Below, in pieces: positions 34,651-42,337 of a stretch of 64,000 nt of DNA (positions are counted from its first letter, which is position 1; each line of letters opens with the position of its first letter). The position numbers and the translations under genes are program-made. Location of the stretch: contig NZ_JACZCQ010000002.1 in assembly GCF_014904705.1 (NCBI RefSeq), positions 62,001 to 126,000 of the forward strand, read 5' to 3'. This stretch comes from Nisaea sediminum. Lineage in GTDB: Bacteria > Pseudomonadota > Alphaproteobacteria > Thalassobaculales > Thalassobaculaceae. Under the pieces are notes generated by a model. It worked only from the letters and a program-made list of their open reading frames with translations, was not told the DNA's origin and did not search any database.

Positions 34651-34670
34651 ACTGTGAGACTCCTCACAGT
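34651..34670. promoter_or_regulatory. CRP-type binding site
   Basis: ACTGTGAG-ACTC-CTCACAGT is a perfect 20-base palindrome containing TGTGA-N6-TCACA, the core CRP/cAMP receptor consensus (34653-34657 and 34664-34668). It ends directly before a -35 box, giving a centre about 47 bases before the predicted transcript start. Confidence 0.62.
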
Positions 34671-34701
34671 TTGACCTCTCCCTCCCCGAACCGGCTATAA
34701 G
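34671..34701 (+). promoter_or_regulatory. Sigma-70 promoter of the FAD oxidoreductase gene
   Basis: TTGACC at 34671-34676 is followed by CTATAA at 34695-34700 after 18 bases (or TATAAG after 19). The transcript would start near 34707, leaving a short leader before ATG 34737. It abuts the CRP-type box. Confidence 0.55.
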
Positions 34702-34736
34702 CCAACACCGGATCTCGCAGCAGAATGGAGCCGACA

Positions 34737-36038
34737 ATGAACCCAGCGACGGACAGCGGCGCGCGCTATGTCGACAGTTACTATAGCCGTAGCGTCAAGG
34801 CACCCGAGGCGCGCCCGGTCCTGGAGGCGGATACGGACTGCGATATCTGTGTCGTCGGCGGCGGGATGGCGGGCCTCGCCACGGCGCTCGGACTGGCCGA
34901 ACGCGGGCGCGACGTCGTCCTGCTCGAAGCGAACCGGATCGGCTGGGGTGCTTCCGGCCGCAATGGCGGCTTTGTCAGCGGCGGATACAGCCTTGGCCTT
35001 GGCGATATAGAAGCCAGGGTCGGGCGGACGGATGCGGACGCGCTCTTCCGGCTCACCCTCGACGCGATGGACCTCATCAAGAAACGTATTGAACTCTACG
35101 GAATCGATGCTGGCCCGATGCGGTCCGGTATCATGAAGGCTTCCTGGTTCGCCAACGCCGACGGTATGAAGGCGAATGCGGACATGATGAACGAGAAGTA
35201 CGGCCTGGGTCTCGAGTTTCAAAGCCGCGAGCAGATGCGGGAGCTCTATCGCACGACGCGCTATCATGAAGGGGTGTTGAACCCGACGGCGTTCCAGTTC
35301 CACTCGCTCAATTTCACCAACGGCATTGCCGACGCGGCCAAGTCACACGGCACGCGGATCTTCGAGAATTCCGCCGTCACCCATATGGATCTGACGGACG
35401 ACCGGAAGCGGATCGATACGGCGCGAGGCAGCGTCTTTGCCAATCAGGTCGTGATCTGCTGCTCCGGCTATATCGGCTATCTGCATCCGAAACTGTCGCG
35501 CGCGACCTTGCCGGTCGGCACCTACGTGGTTCTGACCGAGCCGCTCGGGGATCGACTGCAGGACGCGATCCGCGCGCCTTACGGCACCTCCGACAGCCGG
35601 ATCGCGAACGACTATTACCGGGTTCTGCCGGATACCCGCCTGCTCTGGGGCGGCCGTGTCAGCTCAAATCTTTCTCCGCGCGATCTCGACAGAAAGATGA
35701 TCGGCGACATCCTGCGTATCTATCCCCAGCTCGAGGGGATCAGGGCGGAAGTCGCCTGGCCGGGAACCATGGGCTATTCGGTACACAAGATGCCCCAGAT
35801 CGGGCGGCTTTCGGACGGCGTCTGGTTCAACCAGGGTTACGGCGGCCACGGCATGTGCGCGACCACGGCCGGCGGAGAGGTCGTGGCGAAGGCGATCGCT
35901 GACGGCGACGAGACCTACAAACTGTTCGCGCCGTTCGGGCTCAATTTCGCCGGAGGTCAGCTGGGTCCGCTGATTGCGCAATGCGCCTATTGGGGATTTC
36001 AGCTCCAGGACCTCTGGCAAGCCTGGCGCTCGAAATAG
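34737..36038 (+). CDS. FAD-dependent oxidoreductase, OrdL/PuuB-DadA type
   Basis: Amine or amino-acid oxidase of 433 residues. The N-terminal dinucleotide fold is CVVGGGMAGLATALGLAERG near 37-56 with the acidic residue in VVLLEANRIG, followed by GWGASGRNGGFVSGG, a hallmark of gamma-glutamylputrescine oxidase and OrdL relatives. The C-terminal FAD-contact block is GYGGHGMCATTAGGEVVAKA. ATG 34737 has GGAG at 34727-34730; ATG 34725 is possible but has a poorer ribosome site. The CRP-type box suggests control by carbon state. Likely substrates are polyamine conjugates or small amines. Confidence 0.88.
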   Translation: MNPATDSGARYVDSYYSRSVKAPEARPVLEADTDCDICVVGGGMAGLATALGLAERGRDVVLLEANRIGWGASGRNGGFVSGGYSLGLGDIEARVGRTDADALFRLTLDAMDLIKKRIELYGIDAGPMRSGIMKASWFANADGMKANADMMNEKYGLGLEFQSREQMRELYRTTRYHEGVLNPTAFQFHSLNFTNGIADAAKSHGTRIFENSAVTHMDLTDDRKRIDTARGSVFANQVVICCSGYIGYLHPKLSRATLPVGTYVVLTEPLGDRLQDAIRAPYGTSDSRIANDYYRVLPDTRLLWGGRVSSNLSPRDLDRKMIGDILRIYPQLEGIRAEVAWPGTMGYSVHKMPQIGRLSDGVWFNQGYGGHGMCATTAGGEVVAKAIADGDETYKLFAPFGLNFAGGQLGPLIAQCAYWGFQLQDLWQAWRSK

Positions 36039-36122
36039 AAATAGGGCGCAAGGGACGGATATCGCCGCGTTGTCCGCTCATCGAGGATCGGCTCCATCAG
36101 ACACTCGAAACGGAACCGAACC

Positions 36123-36599
36123 ATGAACGACAAACGCTATATCGCACTCCCGACCGATGTCGCCCGGCACTATCAGGCGGGCGGCGCGGACGCCAATGGG
36201 CAGATACCCGAACGGAAAATCTCCGAGGGTGGTTCAATGCCGTGCCGGCACTGCCTGTCGGAAATCGCCGCGGGTGACGAATATCTCGTTCTCGCCCACC
36301 GCCCCTTTCCTGCTGCACAGCCTTATGCGGAACTTGGCCCGATCTTCCTGCACGCGAAGGACTGCGCGCGCTATGCGGAAGAACAATCGGTCCCCGCGAT
36401 GTTCCGGGGATGGGACAATATCATGCTGCGTGGCTACGGAGCCGACGACCGGATCGTCTACGGCACCGGCACGGTGATCGGAACCGGGGAAATCGAGGCG
36501 GCTGCGGATGCGATCCTCGCCAACCCGGACGTGCGCTACGTCCATGCACGCTCGGCGAAGAACAATTGCTACCAGTGCCGGATCGAACGTGCGGGCTGA
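36123..36599 (+). CDS. DUF1203 domain protein
   Basis: A 158-residue cytosolic protein matching DUF1203. MPCRHCLSEIAAGDEYLVLA near 39-58 contains a CxxC pair, PIFLHAKDCARY near 73-84 adds a histidine and a cysteine, and NCYQCRIERAG at the end adds a further CxxC. The conserved cysteines and histidine suggest metal binding or redox use, but no function is established. It starts 84 bases after the oxidoreductase on the same strand and could share its transcript. A hairpin begins at its stop codon. Confidence 0.85.
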   Translation: MNDKRYIALPTDVARHYQAGGADANGQIPERKISEGGSMPCRHCLSEIAAGDEYLVLAHRPFPAAQPYAELGPIFLHAKDCARYAEEQSVPAMFRGWDNIMLRGYGADDRIVYGTGTVIGTGEIEAAADAILANPDVRYVHARSAKNNCYQCRIERAG

Positions 36600-36627
36600 G
36601 GAACAACCGTAACGGTCGGCGTTCCTC
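36598..36627. terminator. Hairpin at the end of the DUF1203 gene
   Basis: Arms GAGGAAC (36598-36604) and GTTCCTC (36621-36627) flank a 16-base centre that can pair further (ACCG/CGGT). It overlaps the stop codon and lies between convergent genes. There is no T run, so termination is only likely by position. Confidence 0.38.
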
Positions 36628-36674
36628 CGGCGCGAGAGCGCGCTTCACGACATCTGGTTGGACAGATGGCCCGC

Positions 36675-38264
36675 TCAGGCCATCTGCTCCTTCACCTTGA
36701 GGAACTTCACCTTCGGCCAGTTCTCGGCGGTGTGCTGAAGGTGCCAGCCGTTGCGGGCCATGAAGACCGGCATGTCGTCATGGTCGTCGGCGAGATCGCC
36801 CTGATTGGCGTCCATGAACTTCTTCAGCTCCGCCGGGTCGTCCGCCTCGAGCCAGCGTGCCGTGTGAAGCGCCGCAGGTTCGAAAGTGACGGGAACGTCG
36901 TATTCCGTGCGGATGCGGTCCGCCAGAACGTCGAACTGAAGGGCGCCGACGACACCGACGATCCAGCTTCCGCCGATCCGGGTTTTGAAGGCCTTCGCCG
37001 CGCCTTCTTCCGCAAGCTGGACGATCGCCTTCTCGAGATGCTTGGCGCGGAGCGGGTCGGTCGGCCGGACCCGCTGCAGCAGTTCCGGCGCGAAGCTCGG
37101 GATGCCGTTGAACTGCAGATCCTCGCCCTCGGTCAGCGCATCGCCGATCCGCAGGTTGCCATGGTTCGGAATGCCGATGATGTCGCCGGGCCAGGCCTCG
37201 TCGGCGATTTCGCGATCCTGCGCCAGGAACATCACCGGATTGTGGATGTTCATGATCTTGCCGCTGCGGACATGCTTCAGCTTGGCGCCGCGCTTGAAAT
37301 GTCCGGAGCAGATTCGCGCGAAGGCGATACGGTCCCGGTGCTTCGGATCCATATTCGCCTGGATCTTGAAGACGAAGGCCGCGACCTTCTTCTCGTCCGG
37401 ATTGACCTTGCGGGTCTTGGTCGGGTGCGGGCGCGGCGACGGCGCATAGCGTGCGACACCGTCGAGCAACTCGCGGACGCCGAAATTGTTCACCGCGCTG
37501 CCGAAATAGACCGGGGTCATGTGGCCGCCGAGAAAGGCCTCCGGATCGAATTCCGGACAGAGCCCGCGCGCCATCTCGACTTCCTCGCGCAGCTGGTTGA
37601 CGGCGGAGGCCGGCAGCAGCTGATCCAGCTTCGGATCGTCGAGACCCTTGCAGGTCTGACCCTCATCCGGTGCGTCGTGGCTGCCGCGCTCCATCAGGAT
37701 CAGCTTGTCGTTCAGGAGATCGTAGCAGCCGCGGAAGCTCTTCCCCATGCCGATCGGCCAACTCGCCGGCGTCACGTCGAGCGCGAGGCTCTGCTCGATC
37801 TCGTCGATCAGCTCGAAACTGTCGCGCGCCTCTCGGTCCATCTTGTTGACGAAGGTGATGATCGGCACGTCGCGCAGGCGGCAGACCTCGAACAGCTTCA
37901 GGGTCTGTTCCTCGATGCCTTTCGCGCCATCGATCACCATGATCGCACTGTCGACCGCGGTCAGCGTCCGGTAGGTGTCCTCGGAAAAGTCCTCGTGGCC
38001 CGGCGTGTCGAGCAGGTTGAAGGTGTTGTTCCCGTAGTCGAAGGTCATGACCGACGAGGCGACCGAAATGCCGCGCTCGCGTTCGACCTTCATCCAGTCG
38101 GAATGCGCACGCCGCTGCTGACCGCGCGCCTTGACCGCGCCCGCCATCTGGATGGCGCCGCCGAACAGCAGCAGTTTTTCCGTGAGCGTGGTCTTACCGG
38201 CGTCCGGGTGCGCGATGATCGCGAAGGTGCGCCGGCGCTCGACCGCTTGGTGCAGGGAACTCAT
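36675..38264 (-). CDS. prfC: Peptide chain release factor 3
   Basis: Translational GTPase of 529 residues that recycles RF1/RF2 from the ribosome. The G1 loop AHPDAGKTTLTEK is near 18-30, the switch region RERGISVASSVMTF near 62-75, G3 DTPGHEDFSEDTYR near 86-99, and G4 NKMD in FVNKMDREARD. RF3-type domains 2 and 3 follow, including GALQFDVLADRIRTEY near the C-terminus. ATG 38264 is used rather than the TTG one codon upstream. It is a single-gene unit between convergent DUF1203 and divergent P1 peptidase. Confidence 0.97.
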   Translation of the reverse strand: MSSLHQAVERRRTFAIIAHPDAGKTTLTEKLLLFGGAIQMAGAVKARGQQRRAHSDWMKVERERGISVASSVMTFDYGNNTFNLLDTPGHEDFSEDTYRTLTAVDSAIMVIDGAKGIEEQTLKLFEVCRLRDVPIITFVNKMDREARDSFELIDEIEQSLALDVTPASWPIGMGKSFRGCYDLLNDKLILMERGSHDAPDEGQTCKGLDDPKLDQLLPASAVNQLREEVEMARGLCPEFDPEAFLGGHMTPVYFGSAVNNFGVRELLDGVARYAPSPRPHPTKTRKVNPDEKKVAAFVFKIQANMDPKHRDRIAFARICSGHFKRGAKLKHVRSGKIMNIHNPVMFLAQDREIADEAWPGDIIGIPNHGNLRIGDALTEGEDLQFNGIPSFAPELLQRVRPTDPLRAKHLEKAIVQLAEEGAAKAFKTRIGGSWIVGVVGALQFDVLADRIRTEYDVPVTFEPAALHTARWLEADDPAELKKFMDANQGDLADDHDDMPVFMARNGWHLQHTAENWPKVKFLKVKEQMA

Positions 38265-38365
38265 CAAACCGTCCTTGTTGGAGAACGCCGTGTATATAAA
38301 GATTTTGTGCGATCAGTCCAATAGACGATCCTTAGAGGCGGGTATGCCTCGTTTGGGGAGGAAAG

Positions 38366-39370
38366 ATGCAGCCGCGGCAGGGCGAAATGAACCTGATCAC
38401 CGACGTACCGGGATTGCTGGTCGGCAACGCACATGACGAGCGGGTCCGAAGCGGGGTCACGGTGCTCATACCGGAAAGCGGAGAGATGGTCGCCTCGGTC
38501 GATGCACGGGGTGGAGGTACCGGCAGCCGGGAGCTCGACCTGCTGCGCCCGGAAGCGACTGTGGCCGCGGTCAATGCACTGGTCCTGAGCGGCGGCTCCG
38601 CCTTCGGGCTCGATGCAGCAGGCGGGGTGATGGCCCATCTCCGCGCCAGGGAGATCGGATTCAAGGTCGGGCCTTCCGTCGTCCCCATCGTGCCGGAAGC
38701 GATTCTCTTCGACCTGAACAATGGCGGCGACAAGGACTGGGGTGAGGAAAGCCCCTACCCTGCGCTCGGACGTGCTGCGGCGGAAAGCGCGGCGGCGGAT
38801 TTCGCACTCGGAAACTCAGGCGCTGGCTTCGGTGCACAGGCGAGCGGTTTCAAGGGCGGGCTCGGGAGCGCCTCGATCAGGTTCGAGAATGGTACGACGG
38901 TCGGTGCGCTGGTTGCGGTGAACGCGGTCGGGGCCGCGACCTTTCCGGTCTCCGGCGCGTTCTTCGCCTGGGATTTAGAGATCGACGGAGAATTCGGCGG
39001 TAGGACGCCTGTGCCGGAAGACAGGGCAAGCGGCATCCGTCTGCCGAAACTCGCCCGCGCGGGAGAGAACACCACGATCGCCATCGTTGCGACGGACGCG
39101 CGGCTTTCGAAGGCGGAGTGCCGGCAGTTCGCGCTCATGGCCCAGCAGGGCCTGACGCATGCGATCCGCCCCGCCCACACGCCGTTCGACGGCGATACGG
39201 TGTTCGGCGTTTCGACCGGACGAAGAGCGCTCGCCGATCCGGCCTTAGACCTTGCACGATTGGGGGCTTATGCGGCCAACTGTCTTGCACGGGCGATTGC
39301 CCGCGGGATCTATGAGGCTGAAAGTCTGGGAGATGCGACAGGCTACCGCGCGCATTTCGGAATGACATGA
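38366..39370 (+). CDS. P1 family (DmpA-like) aminopeptidase
   Basis: Self-processing N-terminal nucleophile peptidase of 334 residues. ITDVPGLLVGNAHDE near 11-25 and ALVLSGGSAFGLDAAGGV near 71-88 are family signatures; FKGGLGSAS near 162-170 precedes the processing region. The nucleophile is T236 or T237 in GENTTIAIVATDA, where cleavage would make the N-terminus of the mature beta chain. No signal peptide is seen. A good AGGAGG-like ribosome site precedes the ATG. The stop overlaps the start of the cyclase gene (ATGA at 39367-39370), an unexpected partner. Confidence 0.9.
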   Translation: MQPRQGEMNLITDVPGLLVGNAHDERVRSGVTVLIPESGEMVASVDARGGGTGSRELDLLRPEATVAAVNALVLSGGSAFGLDAAGGVMAHLRAREIGFKVGPSVVPIVPEAILFDLNNGGDKDWGEESPYPALGRAAAESAAADFALGNSGAGFGAQASGFKGGLGSASIRFENGTTVGALVAVNAVGAATFPVSGAFFAWDLEIDGEFGGRTPVPEDRASGIRLPKLARAGENTTIAIVATDARLSKAECRQFALMAQQGLTHAIRPAHTPFDGDTVFGVSTGRRALADPALDLARLGAYAANCLARAIARGIYEAESLGDATGYRAHFGMT

Positions 39371-41196
39371 AGATCGACATGAACAGCCTCACACCGGAAA
39401 GCAGGATCACCATCCGTACCCTGCTGTTGCGCGATATCGGCGGGTTGTTTCTGGTCGCCCTTGCCGCCCTTATGGCGGTCACGATGTATTTCGGGACCCA
39501 GGGGGCGCTTGTCATACTGCGTGAGAATGCCGGAAACGTGATCCACACCACGGTCCGGTTTCTCTCCACGCATATGGAACCGGCGATCAGAACGGCCGAG
39601 GTCATCGGACGAAAGGTCCTTCCCGAGGGCCCCAACGTCAGTCCCACTAACATCGAAATGGCCCGGACCGCCATGCAGCTCGATCCGCAGATCCGGGGAA
39701 TGGCGTTCTTCTGGACCGATGGAAGATATGAGACCGTGCAGGCGGACGGCACGGCCAGATTGCACAATTATGCGCCGGGTTCGGAGGCGGATCGGGCGGT
39801 CAAGGAAGCCCGTCTGGTGGCCGAACCCTATGTCGCCGAACCGATCTTCTCCCGGCTGGTCGGCCGGACTCTCGTGACAGCGCGAAATCCGATCTTCGAC
39901 GATTCCGGCACCTATCTCGGGTTCGCCGCCAGTGCGATTTCGCTCTACGACCTGTCCGTCTTCGCCAGTCAGGTCGACCTGGTCGGCGGTCTGGTCTTCG
40001 TCGTGGACAATGACGGTTATGTCATCGCGCATCCAACCCTCACCGATCCAGAGATCGCGAAACGCATGACGGCCGAGAAACCGCTGCTGCACGGATCGGA
40101 AATAGGTGACCCGGTGCTCGCCGCCTTTCTCGATCCTGCGCAGCACAAGGTGGACGACCTCGAGGATGGTGACGGCATCAAGATTCGAAGAGCGAGGATC
40201 AATGACAAACGCTATTTTTCCCTGACGCTCGATGTGCCGGTGAGCCAGGACGGAGCTTTCACCGTCGGAATATATGTCGACGAGGATTCCTCCAGCTACA
40301 CGGACATGATTCGTTATTTGGCTTATGGCGCCCTTGCGGGCCTAGGGGTGATGGCACTCGCCATGCTGCGCCTCTGGCAGCTTGCGGAACGGATCCGACA
40401 GCCGGTCAGCGAACTGGCGACGGCGTCCAATGCCGTTGCCAAGTTCGATCTCGACCACGTTGTTCCCATCGGCGGAAACTCGGTGCAGGAATTCAACGAC
40501 GCGGCGATGGCCTTCAACCGGATGGTGAAGGGGCTCGCCCAGTTCGGCATCTATGTGCCACGCTCGCTCGTGCGGGCTATTCTGGACAAGTCGGAGCCGA
40601 CCGGCATTTCCTCCGTTGATCGTGAAGTCACGGTGCTGTTCTCCGACATCGTCGGCTTCACCACCCTCTCGCAGAGCGCTCCCGCGGAAGAAATCGTCGC
40701 GCTGCTGAACGATCACTTCACTTTGATGAACGAGGCGATCGAGGCCGAAGGCGGCAATATCGATAAATATGTCGGCGACAGCGTGATGGCATTCTGGGGC
40801 GCGCCCGCGGAACGCGAGGATCACGCCGCGGCCTGTCTGCGCTCTGTCCGGCGGATCGCGGATTTGCTGCGCGCGGATAATGAGCGCCGAGAACGGACCG
40901 GGCAGCGGGTCCTGCATATCCGCCTCGGCATCGCGACCGGGCGGGCGGTTGTCGGAAATATCGGTGCGCCGGGGCGTATCAACTACACCATGATCGGCGA
41001 CACGGTGAATGTCGCGAACCGGCTGGAGCAGCTCGGCAAGCAGGTCGCCCCCGGAACGGATCTCTGCGTCCTCGTGTCAGAGGAAACAGCCGTTGCGGCC
41101 GGAAATCCCCCCGATCTCGAGGATGTCGGAGAATTCGAGCTGCGCGGGCGCAGCGGTGCGGTCAAGGTCTACCGTCTCAATCTCGACCGGAAATAA
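39367..41196 (+). CDS. Cache-HAMP adenylate/guanylate cyclase (class III)
   Basis: Inner-membrane receptor cyclase of 609 residues. Transmembrane helices near 25-45 and 315-336 enclose a Cache-type periplasmic sensor (GFAASAISLYDLSVFASQVD and FVVDNDGYVIAHPTL, residues 55-310). HAMP lies near 337-390. The class III catalytic domain (about 418-580) has metal aspartates D427 (LFSDIVGFT) and D471 (YVGDSVMAFWG), substrate-selecting K467, and transition-state N548 and R552 (GDTVNVANRL). K467 argues for cAMP rather than cGMP. The gene is translationally coupled to the P1 peptidase and may affect the CRP-type promoter 4.6 kb upstream, an inference only. Confidence 0.93.
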   Translation: MKIDMNSLTPESRITIRTLLLRDIGGLFLVALAALMAVTMYFGTQGALVILRENAGNVIHTTVRFLSTHMEPAIRTAEVIGRKVLPEGPNVSPTNIEMARTAMQLDPQIRGMAFFWTDGRYETVQADGTARLHNYAPGSEADRAVKEARLVAEPYVAEPIFSRLVGRTLVTARNPIFDDSGTYLGFAASAISLYDLSVFASQVDLVGGLVFVVDNDGYVIAHPTLTDPEIAKRMTAEKPLLHGSEIGDPVLAAFLDPAQHKVDDLEDGDGIKIRRARINDKRYFSLTLDVPVSQDGAFTVGIYVDEDSSSYTDMIRYLAYGALAGLGVMALAMLRLWQLAERIRQPVSELATASNAVAKFDLDHVVPIGGNSVQEFNDAAMAFNRMVKGLAQFGIYVPRSLVRAILDKSEPTGISSVDREVTVLFSDIVGFTTLSQSAPAEEIVALLNDHFTLMNEAIEAEGGNIDKYVGDSVMAFWGAPAEREDHAAACLRSVRRIADLLRADNERRERTGQRVLHIRLGIATGRAVVGNIGAPGRINYTMIGDTVNVANRLEQLGKQVAPGTDLCVLVSEETAVAAGNPPDLEDVGEFELRGRSGAVKVYRLNLDRK

Positions 41197-41242
41197 GAAA
41201 CAAACGAGGGCACGCCGGAACGTGCCTGGAGGAAGCAATCAC

Positions 41243-42328
41243 ATGAAGATCAAGAGCGTCGACGTCATCCCCCTGCAGATCCCGTTCGAGGACGGAAGTC
41301 CCGGCGTCGGGCTGATGCCGACGAAATGGACCAAGCTCGACATAGCGCTGGTGCGGATCGAGACCGAGGACGGCCTCGTCGGTTGGGGCGACGGATTCGC
41401 CTATTCCTGCCGCAGGGCCACGGTCGCGGCCATCGAGGACATGGTCGCTCCGCTGCTCATCGGGCGCGAGATCAACGATCTCGCAGCTCTCAATCTAGAG
41501 CTCCAGCAACGTCTGCATCTGCACGGGCGCTATGGCATCACCATCTTCGCCATCTCCGCCGTCGATATCGCGCTCTGGGATCTGAAGGCGAAGACGGAAG
41601 GTGTTTCCCTGGCAAAGCTGCTCGCGGACAAGCCGAAGACTTCCCTGCCCGCCTATGCGAGCCTGGTGCGCTACGGGGAGCCGGATCTGGTCCGCTCTTT
41701 CAGCGCAAAGGTCGTGGATGAGGGGTACAGCACCGTCAAGCTGCACGAGATCGCGCTTGAGGCCATCGAGGCCGGACGCGACGGCGCCGGTGCGGCGACG
41801 AAGATCTCCACCGACGTGAACTGCAACTGGTCGCTGGAATTCGCACGAAAGATCATGCCGGAGATGAAACGGCTCGATCTCTACTGGGTCGAGGAGCCGG
41901 TCTTTCCGCCGGACGACGCCGAGGTTTTGGGGGCGCTGCAGACGGAATACGGCGTGCCGATCGCGAGTGGAGAAAATGCCTGCACTTCGGTCGAATTCGC
42001 CCGCACGGCGCCGGCCATCCATTACCTGCAGCCGAGCGTGACCAAGGTCGGCGGCGTCACCGAGTTCCTCAAGGTCTGCGATCTCGCGGAACGGCACGGC
42101 GCGAAGATCATGCCGCACGCGCCCTATTTCGGTCCCGGCTACTGGGCGACGCTCCAGCTCATGGCCGCCCGCGGGATCTGCGAGCAGTTCGAGCATCTTT
42201 ATGTCACGCCGGACGCCTATCTGGATCCTTCAATCCCGTTGCCGGAAAAAGGCGTGGTGGCCGTGCCGGACCGCCCCGGGATCGGTTTCGAACCGAATCC
42301 GTCGACGTTGGATCGCTACCGGATCTGA
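41243..42328 (+). CDS. Mandelate racemase/muconate lactonizing enzyme family protein
   Basis: Enolase-superfamily enzyme of 361 residues. The capping domain covers residues 1-120 and the barrel the rest. Metal ligands are D191 (STDVNCNW), E217 or E218 (WVEEPV) and E244 (ASGENA). The catalytic base pair is K166-x-H168 (STVKLHEI) instead of KxK, and H292 (MPHAPYF) remains. The aspartate of the usual Asp-His dyad is replaced by S265 (LQPSVTKVGG). ATG 41243 with GGAGG upstream is the start; the longer frame lies inside the cyclase gene. It may be an acid-sugar dehydratase, which would fill a gap in the uronate pathway, but the altered dyad leaves this open. Confidence 0.88.
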   Translation: MKIKSVDVIPLQIPFEDGSPGVGLMPTKWTKLDIALVRIETEDGLVGWGDGFAYSCRRATVAAIEDMVAPLLIGREINDLAALNLELQQRLHLHGRYGITIFAISAVDIALWDLKAKTEGVSLAKLLADKPKTSLPAYASLVRYGEPDLVRSFSAKVVDEGYSTVKLHEIALEAIEAGRDGAGAATKISTDVNCNWSLEFARKIMPEMKRLDLYWVEEPVFPPDDAEVLGALQTEYGVPIASGENACTSVEFARTAPAIHYLQPSVTKVGGVTEFLKVCDLAERHGAKIMPHAPYFGPGYWATLQLMAARGICEQFEHLYVTPDAYLDPSIPLPEKGVVAVPDRPGIGFEPNPSTLDRYRI

Positions 42329-42337
42329 CCCGGCGCC

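Larger units (their letters stand above)
34403..34736. other. Divergent control region, ldtR-like / FAD oxidoreductase
   Basis: This 334-base gap has no gene but is rich in symmetry. It holds ACCATT-N7-AATGGT near the ldtR start, an AT-rich palindrome CTAAAT-AAAA-ATTTAG at 34555-34570, and a CRP-type box with a promoter at 34651-34701. The middle is notably AT-rich against the genome background. Confidence 0.6.

Noticed and set aside
36666-38324. A 552-codon open frame opposite prfC
   Set aside because: Antisense shadow of release factor 3 with no recognisable protein features.
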